From positions 4,726,501 through 4,790,500 of the forward strand of contig NZ_VCBX02000001.1 of assembly GCF_005938745.2 (NCBI RefSeq): a DNA stretch of 64,000 nucleotides. Reading direction: 5' to 3'. Made by a program: the position numbers and the translations under genes. Source of the stretch: Rhodococcus sp. KBS0724. GTDB taxonomy: Bacteria; Actinomycetota; Actinomycetes; Mycobacteriales; Mycobacteriaceae. A model generated the notes under the pieces. The model saw only the letters and a program-made list of their open reading frames with translations, did not search any database and was not told the origin of the DNA. This document shows, one piece after another, positions 16,693 to 26,866 of this stretch. Position 1 is the stretch's first letter. Every line of letters begins with the position of its first letter.

Positions 16693-18840
16693 TCAGCGCC
16701 GAATCCGGTTCGCCGGCAGTCGCGCACTGCGCACTGTTTCCGGTGGACAGTGGCTCAGACGCAGCACCAGCGCAATGGACTCCTCGCCACTTAGATCGAG
16801 TAGCCCTCGCATGCTCACGCGCAACGCATCGAGTTCGCTCGCAAACGGGTCCGACAATCGCACGCAGTCATAGCTGTCGCGGGCATACAGAAAAACCGGT
16901 GACATCGGTTGAACACCAAATCCGTTCTCCTGCGCGCACACCCACACGGCTTCAGCGGCCGAACCGCCGCGCACATAATCCTCGAGGCGAGAACCAGGCA
17001 CCGTCACCACACCAAGCGCCGAGCTCGACGTGATGCGGTCGCGTGCACTGATCCCCAGAGCTTCTCCCGCGCCCCAGCGCGCCAGCCGCGTCACCACGTC
17101 GCTGCGGCGGACGACATCGAGGAATGCCCCCTCACCGTTGCCGAGCCCCAGGGTGCGGATGTCGATACCGGTGCGGGCCGTGTCCGATCCAGGCCAACGC
17201 AATTCGCCGATCATCTGCTCGTGCAGCATCGGCGTCAGGTATCGGATTCGGTCAGCGGCGCCCACAACATCCCCGAACGCGGCAAGCTCATGCGGATCCG
17301 TATACAGATGAAGACGACCACCCTCGTCACGCGCGGCATCCCCGAGAGCATCCTCGAGACCACGGTCGATCGGGACTCGTGCACCCACTCCGCGATTGGT
17401 TCTTCGCTCCAGCATCGACGGGTAGCGCTGCGCCAGAAATTGATTCCGGTGGTCCCCGAGCGTGACGGTGGCCACCAGATCCACCGAGTCGGGATCGGGT
17501 AGGAGAACGGTGTGGCCCAGAATTCCGTGTGCCGCCGCAGCGACCTTCGCGTTGTAGACGGCAGCACCGATCGCCACATGGGTTGCGCGGCCGTCTACAT
17601 CCATCAACGACGTTCGATCACGATCCGCATGAATATGGATCAGCGGCCCATCGACCTGAAGGGACCACGGCTGGGCATTTCCGCCCGACGGCGCCCACCT
17701 GATCGCCTCGAGTACAGCCTCGACGCCGTCGGCCGGCCGCGTCGGCGCCACAGCAGATTCCACACTCGATTCAGGAATGTCGCTATGCGAGCCGTCATCG
17801 TCGACCAGCGGATCACGCAGACCATTCAGCAGGGTGCCAGAATCGATCCGAACGCGGCCGGACGGCAGTGATTCGCCCAAGCCGAACCTCCGTACCGCAG
17901 TCGCCACTGCCGATGCTCCGGCAAGCACTTCACTTCCGAGTTGCGGCCACGTCGAGAGCGTCGACCCGACCTCCACCAGTGACGCAGCCATCTTCACCGA
18001 TAGTTCTGCGGCCGACAGGAGCGCCAACGCGTAGGGAATCTTCTCCTGAGCCGTCAATCCGGCCACCGACGCTTCGTCGAGATCACCGAGGAGTCCGTGA
18101 AACAACGGTCGCTGCGGCTCGAGATCGAACCGCTCGATGTCCAGGAGTCCCCGATCGGTCGTTTCCATGATCACCGGGATGCCACGACCGCGCGCCGCCC
18201 GTCGTACCGACATCTTTACGTCCAGCGAATCACATTCCTCGACAACCAGATCCAACCCGTCGACCATCGCGTCGACGCTCGCGTCCGTCACACCCGCCGT
18301 ATGCACCGACACGGAAAGATACGGATCGAGTTCGGCAATACGCCGCGCTGCGACCACCGCCTTGTTGACGCCCACATCCGTGATCCCCACCGGGATCCGG
18401 TTCAGATTCGAAAGGTCGATGCTGTCGAAATCCGCCAATCTCAGCTCGCCGCACAATCCTTCGAGTGCCAGCGCCTGCGCGATGGCATTCCCGACGCTCA
18501 ACCCGACGATGCCCACTCGCAGTCGTCTCAGTCGTGCCTGCTCGTCACGAGTGATCTTGTTCCGGTTCCGATCCAAACGTACAAGCGAGAAAGACTGCGG
18601 GCCAATAATTCCCACCAGTTCTCGCCGCCACGGGTAGTGCACCCAGCGACACGGCTCGTCGACAATTCGGCGATCAGGCAGGTCTCGAAGTCCGGACAAC
18701 TCGTCACGCAGCCGAGCCCGATGGTCGAGCGTCACCGTATCGGGTTGTCGCCTAACCTCTTCCAAAGCGGCAACATCGGCGGCACGACGCTCGTCGAAGA
18801 CTCTCGCTCGCCAGAGCGCCTCATTCCCGGCCGACACCAT
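16693..18840 (-). CDS. moeY: ThiF-type adenylating / nitroreductase fusion (MoeY-like)
   Basis: This is a 715-residue two-domain protein. The N-terminal half is a ThiF/E1-like domain: VGIVGLSVG nucleotide loop, then ADFDSIDLSNLNR. The CxxC zinc pairs of MoeB/ThiF are not apparent. The C-terminal half is a nitroreductase-like FMN domain (APSGGNAQPWS). The same fusion in M. tuberculosis is Rv1355c (MoeY), but a molybdopterin role is only an old annotation. E1-like plus FMN oxidoreductase also recalls azole-forming peptide enzymes. The start is uncertain: ATG 18840 gives the least overlap with the upstream gene (20 bases) and the Rv1355c-like length; ATG 18852 and 18870 are possible. Confidence 0.8.
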   Translation of the reverse strand: MVSAGNEALWRARVFDERRAADVAALEEVRRQPDTVTLDHRARLRDELSGLRDLPDRRIVDEPCRWVHYPWRRELVGIIGPQSFSLVRLDRNRNKITRDEQARLRRLRVGIVGLSVGNAIAQALALEGLCGELRLADFDSIDLSNLNRIPVGITDVGVNKAVVAARRIAELDPYLSVSVHTAGVTDASVDAMVDGLDLVVEECDSLDVKMSVRRAARGRGIPVIMETTDRGLLDIERFDLEPQRPLFHGLLGDLDEASVAGLTAQEKIPYALALLSAAELSVKMAASLVEVGSTLSTWPQLGSEVLAGASAVATAVRRFGLGESLPSGRVRIDSGTLLNGLRDPLVDDDGSHSDIPESSVESAVAPTRPADGVEAVLEAIRWAPSGGNAQPWSLQVDGPLIHIHADRDRTSLMDVDGRATHVAIGAAVYNAKVAAAAHGILGHTVLLPDPDSVDLVATVTLGDHRNQFLAQRYPSMLERRTNRGVGARVPIDRGLEDALGDAARDEGGRLHLYTDPHELAAFGDVVGAADRIRYLTPMLHEQMIGELRWPGSDTARTGIDIRTLGLGNGEGAFLDVVRRSDVVTRLARWGAGEALGISARDRITSSSALGVVTVPGSRLEDYVRGGSAAEAVWVCAQENGFGVQPMSPVFLYARDSYDCVRLSDPFASELDALRVSMRGLLDLSGEESIALVLRLSHCPPETVRSARLPANRIRR

Positions 18841-19588
18841 CGCCGAGTCCATCGGTCGCGAAGCTGCCAACCGGCACTCGCACCCTCTCGAGTTGGGCCG
18901 CCTCGGCCAGAAGTGACGGCAACTGAGTGTTGTGAGTCTTGTCGACGTAGGTGCGCTTGTCCCACCACATCATCCGAGTGGAATAGCGCTCGTCCGGATA
19001 CGGCACCCCGGGAATCGACTCCTCCAGGACACCGCCACAGGTGGCCCAGCGGTCGAGTACGTACCCCGCGGCCGTCGCGAATGCGAACCTCACTCCGAGC
19101 AGCGACAACGCGTGCGGTGCGATACGTGACAACGCCGAAGTCAGCTCACCGCGTCTCTCCGCTTGCGCCCCGCACCAGGCTGTCTTGAGTTCGATCACAC
19201 CACTTGGGATACGCCCGTCGATCATCGCGTAAACCTGAACGATTCCGGGATGATCGGTCCATTCCTGGACAGCATGTGCCTGGTCCGCGCACATGTACGG
19301 TCCCTGCACCCGCACGCCGCCGACAACACGCCCCACGTTGTCCAGAGCCACGAAGAACAGCGTCGTCGAGAACCCGTCCACTATCGCGTCGTACTCGACA
19401 ACGCTCTCGACTCCGTGATGGCGATAGTTCTCCCGCGCACCATCTAGATACTCGCGCCATAATCGCGGATGCGACGCCGGCGTGGCAACAAGGAACCGGC
19501 AATTGGACGTAGCGTCGAAATAGTCACATTCCGACGCTGTCGTCGTGGGTACTGCAGTAACAGAGGATGCGCTCGCCGCTCGAGTCAT
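18821..19588 (-). CDS. GNAT-fold N-acyltransferase, possibly acyl-signal synthase-like
   Basis: The 255-residue protein has a central GNAT-like pattern: an acidic YDAI..DG stretch, then GRVVGGVRVQGPY, a helix-rich part, and a C-terminal MMWWDKRTY strand. The layout resembles N-acyl amino acid and acyl-homoserine lactone synthases, which take acyl groups from acyl-ACP, but no LuxI signature is complete. ATG 19588 was chosen because GGACGGG lies upstream; a GTG at 19603 is also in frame. It overlaps the MoeY-like gene and is divergent from an acyl-ACP thioesterase gene, so an acyl substrate fits the context. The function is a guess. Confidence 0.5.
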   Translation of the reverse strand: MTRAASASSVTAVPTTTASECDYFDATSNCRFLVATPASHPRLWREYLDGARENYRHHGVESVVEYDAIVDGFSTTLFFVALDNVGRVVGGVRVQGPYMCADQAHAVQEWTDHPGIVQVYAMIDGRIPSGVIELKTAWCGAQAERRGELTSALSRIAPHALSLLGVRFAFATAAGYVLDRWATCGGVLEESIPGVPYPDERYSTRMMWWDKRTYVDKTHNTQLPSLLAEAAQLERVRVPVGSFATDGLGDGVGRE

Positions 19589-19736
19589 GACAGTCCCGTC
19601 CACACCATAGGTGCGTAGTCGAAGCGCGAGGAGCGAATCTCATTGTCGCAAGAAATCGGCACCGGTGCTCGAATCCCCGCCTCAACCGGCCACCTGGCAG
19701 AATTCAAGCAACCCCTCGGCGAACAGGAATCACTCG

Positions 19737-20495
19737 GTGAACTCAGATCTCGCACTCACGCCGCAACCCGGCCGCGGACCGACTTTCGTGAAAACCCGCC
19801 CGGTGCGCACCGGCGACATCAACGCGGCAAAAGCGCTCCGACTGGACGGCGTCGCCCGATACCTGCAAGACATCGCCACCGACAACATCGAGGCCATCGA
19901 TGCATTCGATACCCACCCGCTCTGGATCGTGCGCCGTACCGTCATCGACGTCATACGTCCGGCGATCTGGCCCGAGAGCCTGACCATGACGCGGTGGTGC
20001 TCCGCATTCTCGACGCGGTGGGCCAACATGCGTGTCCGCTTCGACGGCAGCAACGGTGCGCTGATCGAGACGGAAGGGTTCTGGATCCACATCAGTGCAG
20101 AGTCCGGTATGCCTACCCGGATGAGCGACGACTTCATGAAACCACTCGAGGAATCGACCGACGAACATCGCCTCAAATGGAAGCGTGTGATCGCCGACAA
20201 CGCCCCGGATGCCGAAGCACCGGGCATCATCGACACACCGTTCACCCTGCGTGTCACCGATATCGACCCGTTCGACCACGTCAACAACGCCGTTTACTGG
20301 CAAGCCGTCGAACAGGTGATCAGTTCGCGTTCCGAACTGAGAAGTTCGCCGCATCGGGCGGTGATCGAATACCTCTCACCCCTTGTTGCCGGCGACGACG
20401 TAGTTCTACGAAGCCGCGTGGAGGATTCGCGCCTCACCGTGTGGTTCCTGGTGGGCGATGCGCTGCGCGCCGTCGCGCAGGTGAGCGCGCTCTAA
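19737..20495 (+). CDS. Acyl-ACP thioesterase-like hotdog protein
   Basis: The 252-residue protein is a double-hotdog of the FatA/FatB type that releases fatty acids from acyl-ACP. The first half starts with TRPVRTGDINAAKALRLDG and the second has TDIDPFDHVNNAVYWQ, the usual D..HVNN..Y catalytic-site pattern. Length matches actinobacterial members (about 250-270). GTG 19737 was chosen because AGGAAT lies eight bases upstream; the longer frame to 19611 has low-quality sequence and no Shine-Dalgarno. It is divergent from the GNAT gene with about 150 bases between, and its end overlaps the next convergent gene by four bases. Confidence 0.8.
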   Translation: MNSDLALTPQPGRGPTFVKTRPVRTGDINAAKALRLDGVARYLQDIATDNIEAIDAFDTHPLWIVRRTVIDVIRPAIWPESLTMTRWCSAFSTRWANMRVRFDGSNGALIETEGFWIHISAESGMPTRMSDDFMKPLEESTDEHRLKWKRVIADNAPDAEAPGIIDTPFTLRVTDIDPFDHVNNAVYWQAVEQVISSRSELRSSPHRAVIEYLSPLVAGDDVVLRSRVEDSRLTVWFLVGDALRAVAQVSAL

Positions 20496-20692
20496 CGCAG
20501 TGCGCGGGTAGCCACCGCCGCGACGCCGAACACCAGAGCGAGAAGTATCGCGGCCCAGAAACCGAACAACCACCACACGACACCGAAGACGACAACAGCC
20601 GGCGCCACCGTGATGAGTGCGATGGTGGGGCTTTCCCGTACCACCTCGAGAGCCGTTCGAGTATGCGTGCGATCGAGCTTCTTGCCTGCCAT
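20492..20692 (-). CDS. Small membrane protein, unknown function
   Basis: The protein has 66 residues: a basic N-terminus (AGKKLDRTHTR), then two closely spaced hydrophobic segments (about 24-60) forming a likely helical hairpin. ATG 20692 is strongly supported by GAAGGAGG five bases upstream, better than most starts in the window; the frame extends to 20719 without support. It converges on the thioesterase gene with a 4-base overlap and is divergent from the SixA-like gene. No family recognised. Confidence 0.7.
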   Translation of the reverse strand: MAGKKLDRTHTRTALEVVRESPTIALITVAPAVVVFGVVWWLFGFWAAILLALVFGVAAVATRALR

Positions 20693-20765
20693 GAAAACCT
20701 CCTTCAAGGTCCTGACCATCCAGAGTAACCGTCACTGGTAGCCACAAAGCAGATAACGTGAAGGC

Positions 20766-21263
20766 ATGGCAGACCACCGCACCCTCGTTCTCATGAGACA
20801 CGGAAAGTCCAGCTATCCCGAAGGCATTCGCGATCACGAGCGTCCTCTCGCCGAACGGGGACTGCGCGAAGCCCGCCTCGGCGGCGAATGGATCCGCGAG
20901 AACGTCCCGCCCATCGACGCCGTATTGTGCTCGACGTCGCGGCGCACCGTCGACACCCTCGCCGCCACCGCAGTCGACGCTCCGACCGGCTTCGACAAGT
21001 CGATCTACGGCGGCTCCCAGGCCGACGTCATCAACGCGGTGCGGACAACGTCCGCCAATGTCAGCACGCTCCTGGTCATCGGCCACGAACCGGGAATTCC
21101 CTGGACTGCACTGGATTTGGCATCGAACGAGAATTCCGAAGCAGCCCAGCGGATTCGGGACAAGTTTCCGACGTCGGCAATCGCCGTCCTGTCCGTACCC
21201 GTACCGTGGTCCGAACTCGACGACGCCGCAGCCACGCTGCTGGAGTTCCACGTTCCCCGCTAA
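20766..21263 (+). CDS. SixA-like histidine phosphatase
   Basis: This 165-residue member of the histidine phosphatase superfamily has the catalytic LMRHGKSS at the N-terminus, the second acidic/Arg pattern ERPLAERG, and the distal VIGHEPG with the second catalytic His. The short length and KSS after RHG fit the SixA branch, which removes phosphate from phosphohistidine or small phosphoesters. The exact substrate is not visible. It stands alone, divergent from a small membrane protein and convergent (4-base overlap) with the flavin monooxygenase gene. Confidence 0.85.
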   Translation: MADHRTLVLMRHGKSSYPEGIRDHERPLAERGLREARLGGEWIRENVPPIDAVLCSTSRRTVDTLAATAVDAPTGFDKSIYGGSQADVINAVRTTSANVSTLLVIGHEPGIPWTALDLASNENSEAAQRIRDKFPTSAIAVLSVPVPWSELDDAAATLLEFHVPR

Positions 21264-22267
21264 ATCACCTCGCGCAGTAACTGATCCGAATGTTCCAAGG
21301 CGGCGCGGTCGAAGGTCGACGTCGAGGCAAGCAGCTCGTCTGCGCCGGTCCGCTCGGCCAGGTCGTTCAGGTGCTCCTTCACCTCGATCGCGGTCCCGTA
21401 CAGTGCCGAAGCCAGGAACGAGTCGATACGCCTGGTGGTCCGATCACCGAGCGCTGCGCCCCTGATCTCGTCCGGAGACGCGAGCGGCGGGAACTCCCCT
21501 GTCCGTGACGATTCCGCGATCGCATACGCCTCCGGAATCAACAGATCACGGGCCGCCTCAGTGGTGTCGGCGACCATGACTTCGAGTGACACCACAACGT
21601 AGGGATCGGGATATGCGTCCGTGGCCTGGAAAGCCCGACGGTACTCTTCCAGCGCCTTCACGCGGCCGGCGGTGCCGATTCCGAGCAGCGGCCCACCCAC
21701 GACTACCGGAAGTCCTAGCTGCGCTGCCACTTTCAGCCCCGTGCGCGTGGCAAGCACAAAGATCGGCACCCTGCCAGGCGACGCCGGCCGAGCGGTAACA
21801 ACGGCAGTTCCTTCCAGGTACCGTCGTAACTCCAGGGCATCAGTGGCAAACGTGTCCGGCGCGTCCTTGCTGCGTCGTAGCGCCTGGCGAACCGGTTCCG
21901 TGAAGCCCAACGACCGCCCGAGTCCCAGATCGATCCGACCCGGATACTGGGCCTCCAACATCAGAAACTGTTCGGCGACAACCAACGGTTGATGGTTCGG
22001 CAACATGACGCCGCCGCTGCCCAGGCGAATGTCTCGCGTGTGCGCGCCGATAGCCGCGAGCAGCACGGCCGGCGACCCACTCGCGATACCGGGAACCGCG
22101 TGATGCTCGGCGACCCAGAACCGGTGATAGCCGAGTGCGTCCGCATGGATGGCACGTTCGAGCGAATGCGTCAGAGCGGCGGAGTCGGGGTATCCGCTCC
22201 GGGTTCGGGATCGGTCGAGGAGTGAGAGAAGCACTCTCGGAGCAACAAGGAATTCGGAAAGTTTCAT
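21260..22267 (-). CDS. LLM-class flavin-dependent oxidoreductase
   Basis: The protein has 335 residues with a TIM-barrel luciferase-like pattern: RFWVAEHHAVPGIASGSPAVL, then IRLGSGGVMLPNHQPLVVAEQF and RIDLGLGRSLGFTEP. This fits the MsnO8/YhbW-like branch that uses reduced FMN or F420. No partner reductase is adjacent, so the substrate is unknown. ATG 22267 begins the conserved part; the frame extends to 22312 with no ribosome site. It converges on the SixA-like gene with a 4-base overlap and is divergent from the VOC gene. Confidence 0.85.
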   Translation of the reverse strand: MKLSEFLVAPRVLLSLLDRSRTRSGYPDSAALTHSLERAIHADALGYHRFWVAEHHAVPGIASGSPAVLLAAIGAHTRDIRLGSGGVMLPNHQPLVVAEQFLMLEAQYPGRIDLGLGRSLGFTEPVRQALRRSKDAPDTFATDALELRRYLEGTAVVTARPASPGRVPIFVLATRTGLKVAAQLGLPVVVGGPLLGIGTAGRVKALEEYRRAFQATDAYPDPYVVVSLEVMVADTTEAARDLLIPEAYAIAESSRTGEFPPLASPDEIRGAALGDRTTRRIDSFLASALYGTAIEVKEHLNDLAERTGADELLASTSTFDRAALEHSDQLLREVI

Positions 22268-22354
22268 CCGACGTGAATCGAGGACCGTTTCTGACCGCAA
22301 TACGCGCAACACTGGACCTGTCGCCGGAACTCACCACCACATGAAGGGCACGTC

Positions 22355-22741
22355 ATGGACATCAAGCTCGAACTGGTCGCCATTCCCGTCACCGACATCG
22401 ACCGCGCCAAAGACTTCTACGTTCGACTCGGATTCAACGCCGACCACGATCACACCGTCAACGAGAACCTGCGTTTCGTTCAGCTGACCCCACCCGGTTC
22501 CGCCTGCTCCATCTGCATCGGCAAAGGCATCACCGACGCGCAGCCTGGTTCCGTCGTCGGCATGCAGGTGGTGGTCAAGGACATCGAAGAAGCCGAACGC
22601 GAATTCAAGAGCCGCGGAATCGACATCAGCCCGATCGACGACCAGGCCTGGGGACGATTCATCTACTTCGCCGACCCCGACGGCAACAAATGGGCCGTGC
22701 AGGAAATCGTGATCCCGGACCTAAGCGGCAGCAACTCCTGA
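22355..22741 (+). CDS. VOC (glyoxalase/bleomycin-resistance fold) protein
   Basis: This 128-residue protein makes one paired VOC module. It opens with ELVAIPVTDIDRAKDFYVRL and ends with FADPDGNKWAVQE, the usual start and end of such modules. Candidate metal ligands are a mid-protein Gln (VQLTPPG) and the final Glu, but the N-terminal His is absent, so it may not be a metalloenzyme. AAGGGCACGTC precedes ATG 22355. It is a single gene, followed at once by a strong bidirectional terminator. The substrate is unknown. Confidence 0.85.
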   Translation: MDIKLELVAIPVTDIDRAKDFYVRLGFNADHDHTVNENLRFVQLTPPGSACSICIGKGITDAQPGSVVGMQVVVKDIEEAEREFKSRGIDISPIDDQAWGRFIYFADPDGNKWAVQEIVIPDLSGSNS

Positions 22742-22744
22742 AAT

Positions 22745-22781
22745 AAAAAATCCCCCGCCTCTGATGAGGCGGGGGATTTTT
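22745..22781. terminator. Bidirectional rho-independent terminator
   Basis: A long perfect stem (AATCCCCCGCCTC with GAGGCGGGGGATT, loop TGAT) is flanked by A-runs on the left and T-runs on the right. It can therefore stop both the VOC transcript and the rpoBC transcript, whose rpoC stop lies 13 bases away. Confidence 0.95.
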
Positions 22782-22794
22782 CACGAACTAACCG

Positions 22795-25700
22795 CTAGCG
22801 GTAGTCGTTGCTGAAGCCGTAGTCGTCCAGCGGAACTGCAGCACCGGTGTTCTGGCCGAAGCCGTCCGGGCTGTAGTACTGGTCGTCGTACGCGGGCACT
22901 GCGTAAGCAGCGGCGCGGGCCTCTTCGGTGGGCTGAACCTGGATGTTGCGGTAACGGTTGATACCGGTACCGGCAGGGATCAGCTTGCCGATGATGACAT
23001 TTTCCTTCAGACCGATCAGCTTGTCCGAGCGGCAGTTGATTGCAGCGTCGGTCAAGACACGAGTGGTCTCCTGGAACGATGCCGCGGACAGCCACGAATC
23101 CGTCGCGAGCGACGCCTTCGTGATACCCATGAGCACCGGACGGCCTGCTGCGGGCTCGCGGCCCTCAGCGACAACGCGGCGGTTGGCCGACTCGAACTCG
23201 GCGCGCTCAGTGAGCGAACCGGGCAGGAACTCGGTGGCACCGGAATCGATGATCGTCACGCGACGAAGCATCTGGCGCACGATGACCTCGATGTGCTTGT
23301 CGTGGATCGACACACCCTGGCTCCGGTACACCTCCTGGACCTCGTTGACCAAGTGGATCTGAACCTGACGCGGACCCATGACTCGCAGGACCTCGTGGGG
23401 ATCGGCAGCACCTTCCATGAGCTGCTGTCCGACCTCGACGTGGTCACCGTCTGCCAGAAGGCGGTCTTCGCCGTCGCTGTGCTTGAAGCTACGCAGACGC
23501 TGACGCTTGGAGAGCTTGTCGTAGACAACCTCTTCACCGCCGTCGTCCGGCACGATCGTGATCTTGTAGAAACGATCGCCGTCTTCGAGCTGTACCCGAC
23601 CGGTGACGTCCGCGATAGGAGCCTTGCCCTTCGGCACACGTGCCTCGAACAGTTCCTGGACACGCGGCAGACCACCGGTGATGTCGGCACCGGCCACACC
23701 ACCCTGGTGGAAGGTACGCATGGTCAGCTGGGTACCGGGCTCACCGATCGACTGTGCGGCGACAATACCGACAGCCTCACCGATGTCGACCAGCTTGCCG
23801 GTGGCCATGGAGCGGCCGTAGCAAGTGGCGCAGACGCCGGTGCCGGTGGTGCAGGTCAGGACCGAACGGACCTTGACCTGCGTGATGCCGGCCTCGAGCA
23901 GGGCGTCGATCGCGGGGTCACCGAGATCGTGTCCACGCTCGACGATGACCTTGCCGTTCTCGTCGACTGCGTCGGCAGCCAACGTGCGGGCGTACGTGCT
24001 GGTCTCCACATGCGCATCGCGGATCATCGATCCGTTGGCCTGCTTCTCCGAGATCGTGGTGACAATGCCACGCTCGGTGCCACAGTCGGTCTCGCGAACG
24101 ATGACGTCCTGCGACACGTCCACCAGACGACGGGTCAGGTAACCCGAGTCGGCGGTACGCAGAGCGGTATCGGCCAGACCCTTACGAGCACCGTGCGTGT
24201 TGATGAAGTACTCGAGAACGGTCAGGCCTTCCTTGAAGGAAGACTTGATCGGACGCGGGATGAACTCACCCTTCGGGTTTGTCACCAGGCCCTTCATACC
24301 GGCAAGCGAACGAACCTGAGTCATGTTGCCGGCTGCGCCGGACTTCACGATCATCGGGATCGGGTTGTTGTCGGGGAAGTGAGCCTCCATGGCCTTGCCG
24401 ACCTTTTCGGTCGCTTCCTGCCAAATGGTGACCAGAGCGCTGTTGCGCTCCTTCTTGTCCAAAGCACCACGCTGGTACTGCTTCTCGATCTTGTCGGCCT
24501 GAGCCTCGAAGTCCTCGATGATGGCAGGCTTCTCCGGCGGAACCAGAACGTCCGAGATGGAGATGGTGACACCGGAACGCGTAGCCCAGTGGAAGCCGAC
24601 ATCCTTGAGCTTGTCGACGGTCTGAGCAACCACGATCATCGGGTAACGCTCGGCGAGATCGTTGATGATCGTTGCCTGACGCTTCTTCGGCATCTGCTCG
24701 TTGACGAACGGGTAGTCCGCCGGAAGCAGCTCGTTGAAGAGCACGCGACCCAAAGTGGTGACAGCGGTCCAGCCGTCGCCGTAGCTCCAGCCCTCGGGGA
24801 ACAGTTCCGCTTCGCGATCACGCGGCGGACGCTGGTTGGTCAGACGCACCTTGATCTGCGACTGAACCGTCAGCGCGCCACGATCCACAGCCATCTGAGC
24901 CTCGGCGGGGCTGGAGTACACGCCCTGCTCCGGACCCTCGGACGTAGCTGCAGCGAGCTCACCCGCAACGCCCTCGTCGAGACGCGTCAGGTGGAACAGA
25001 CCGGTCACCATGTCGAGACGCGGCATAGCGAGCGGACGACCCGAAGCAGGCGAGAGGATGTTGTTCGAGGACAGCATCAAGATGCGTGCCTCGGCCTGAG
25101 CCTCTGCCGACAGCGGAAGGTGAACAGCCATCTGGTCACCGTCGAAGTCGGCGTTGAAGGCCTCACACACCAGCGGGTGGAGCTGAATGGCCTTGCCCTC
25201 GACGAGCTGCGGCTCGAATGCCTGGATACCCAGACGGTGCAGCGTAGGTGCACGGTTGAGCAGCACGGGGTGCTCTGCGATGACCTCTTCGAGGACATCC
25301 CACACCTGGACGCGCTTGCGCTCGACCATGCGCTTGGCCGACTTGATGTTCTGCGCGTGGTTCAGATCGACCAGACGCTTCATCACGAACGGCTTGAACA
25401 GCTCGAGAGCCATCAGCTTCGGCAGACCACACTGGTGCAGCTTGAGCTGAGGACCGACGACGATCACGGAACGACCCGAGTAGTCGACGCGCTTTCCGAG
25501 GAGGTTCTGACGGAAACGACCCTGCTTGCCCTTGAGCAGATCGCTCAGGGACTTCAGCGGGCGGTTACCCGGTCCGGTGACCGGACGTCCACGACGACCG
25601 TTGTCGAACAGGGCGTCGACCGACTCCTGCAGCATCCGCTTCTCGTTGTTGACGATGATCTCGGGAGCACCGAGGTCGATCAGTCGCTTGAGGCGGTTGT

Positions 25701-26751
25701 TGCGGTTGATGACACGGCGGTACAGATCGTTGAGGTCGGACGTCGCGAAACGTCCACCGTCGAGCTGAACCATCGGGCGAAGCTCCGGCGGGATCACCGG
25801 AACAGCGTTGAGGACCATGCCCATCGGCGAGTTGCCGTTGGTCTGGAAAGCCGCAACCACCTTGAGGCGCTTGAGAGCACGCAGCTTCTTCTGGCCCTTA
25901 CCGCTGCGGATGGTCTCGCGAAGAGACTCCGCCTCGGCGTCGAGGTCGAAGTTCTGCATCAGGATCTGGATGGACTCTGCGCCCATCGCACCCGTGAAGT
26001 ACTCGCCGTAACGGTCGACAAGCTCGCGGTACAGGAGCTCGTCGATGATGAGCTGCTTGACGCTCAGCTTGGTGAAGGTGCTCCAGATCTCGTCGAGACG
26101 ATCCAGCTCACGCTGCGCGCGGTCACGGAGCTGACGCATTTCGCGCTCGCCGCCGTCCTTGACCTTGCGGCGGACATCGGACTTGGCGCCCTCTGCCTCC
26201 AGCTCGGCGATATCGGCTTCGAGCTTCTGCGCGCGTGCCTCGAGATCGGCGTCGCGCTGATCGGCGACAGCCTTCTTCTCGACCTGCATCTCGGCTTCGA
26301 GGGTGGACAGCTCGTTGTGACGGAGCTCCTCGTCGACGCCGACGATGACGTAAGCCGCGAAGTAGATGATCTTTTCGAGATCCTTCGGAGCCAGGTCGAG
26401 CAGGTAACCGAGGCGGCTCGGCACACCCTTGAAGTACCAGATGTGCGTGACCGGTGCGGCCAGTTCGATGTGACCCATACGCTCACGACGAACCTTGGCG
26501 CGAGTGACCTCGACGCCACAGCGCTCACAGATGATGCCCTTGAAGCGGACACGCTTGTACTTACCGCAGTAGCACTCCCAGTCCCGGGTGGGGCCGAAGA
26601 TCTTCTCGCAGAAGAGGCCGTCCTTCTCGGGCTTGAGCGTGCGGTAGTTGATGGTCTCCGGCTTCTTGACCTCGCCGTAGGACCAATTGCGGATGTCCTC
26701 TGCGCTGGCCAAGCCAATGCGGAGTTCATCGAAGAAGTTGACGTCGAGCAC
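22795..26751 (-). CDS. rpoC: RNA polymerase beta' subunit
   Basis: The 1318-residue catalytic subunit of RNA polymerase starts at GTG 26751 with AAAGGAAG upstream. The N-terminal zinc ribbon is CYCGKYKR...CERCG. The active-site magnesium loop is NADFDGDQ. The second zinc site includes [13 protein letters not shown]. Length and sequence match mycobacterial and rhodococcal RpoC (about 1316-1318), including the actinobacterial coiled-coil insertion near residues 150-220. It is 115 bases downstream of rpoB, in the same transcript, and ends at a strong terminator. Confidence 0.99.
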   Translation of the reverse strand: MLDVNFFDELRIGLASAEDIRNWSYGEVKKPETINYRTLKPEKDGLFCEKIFGPTRDWECYCGKYKRVRFKGIICERCGVEVTRAKVRRERMGHIELAAPVTHIWYFKGVPSRLGYLLDLAPKDLEKIIYFAAYVIVGVDEELRHNELSTLEAEMQVEKKAVADQRDADLEARAQKLEADIAELEAEGAKSDVRRKVKDGGEREMRQLRDRAQRELDRLDEIWSTFTKLSVKQLIIDELLYRELVDRYGEYFTGAMGAESIQILMQNFDLDAEAESLRETIRSGKGQKKLRALKRLKVVAAFQTNGNSPMGMVLNAVPVIPPELRPMVQLDGGRFATSDLNDLYRRVINRNNRLKRLIDLGAPEIIVNNEKRMLQESVDALFDNGRRGRPVTGPGNRPLKSLSDLLKGKQGRFRQNLLGKRVDYSGRSVIVVGPQLKLHQCGLPKLMALELFKPFVMKRLVDLNHAQNIKSAKRMVERKRVQVWDVLEEVIAEHPVLLNRAPTLHRLGIQAFEPQLVEGKAIQLHPLVCEAFNADFDGDQMAVHLPLSAEAQAEARILMLSSNNILSPASGRPLAMPRLDMVTGLFHLTRLDEGVAGELAAATSEGPEQGVYSSPAEAQMAVDRGALTVQSQIKVRLTNQRPPRDREAELFPEGWSYGDGWTAVTTLGRVLFNELLPADYPFVNEQMPKKRQATIINDLAERYPMIVVAQTVDKLKDVGFHWATRSGVTISISDVLVPPEKPAIIEDFEAQADKIEKQYQRGALDKKERNSALVTIWQEATEKVGKAMEAHFPDNNPIPMIVKSGAAGNMTQVRSLAGMKGLVTNPKGEFIPRPIKSSFKEGLTVLEYFINTHGARKGLADTALRTADSGYLTRRLVDVSQDVIVRETDCGTERGIVTTISEKQANGSMIRDAHVETSTYARTLAADAVDENGKVIVERGHDLGDPAIDALLEAGITQVKVRSVLTCTTGTGVCATCYGRSMATGKLVDIGEAVGIVAAQSIGEPGTQLTMRTFHQGGVAGADITGGLPRVQELFEARVPKGKAPIADVTGRVQLEDGDRFYKITIVPDDGGEEVVYDKLSKRQRLRSFKHSDGEDRLLADGDHVEVGQQLMEGAADPHEVLRVMGPRQVQIHLVNEVQEVYRSQGVSIHDKHIEVIVRQMLRRVTIIDSGATEFLPGSLTERAEFESANRRVVAEGREPAAGRPVLMGITKASLATDSWLSAASFQETTRVLTDAAINCRSDKLIGLKENVIIGKLIPAGTGINRYRNIQVQPTEEARAAAYAVPAYDDQYYSPDGFGQNTGAAVPLDDYGFSNDYR

Positions 26752-26778
26752 GTAACTTCCTTTCCCCGTTGGGGTTAC

Positions 26779-26800
26779 GGTTGCCGGTCACCCGGCAACC
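26779..26800. other. Hairpin in the rpoB-rpoC spacer
   Basis: A 9-base-pair stem (GGTTGCCGG with CCGGCAACC) lies in the 115-base gap between rpoB and rpoC. It has no T-run, so it is probably an RNA stability or processing structure rather than a terminator. Confidence 0.4.
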
Positions 26801-26866
26801 TGACTGCCAATTCAAATGTGAACTACGCCCCCGGGCCGCTCCGTAGAGCAACCCGGGGACCGAAAC

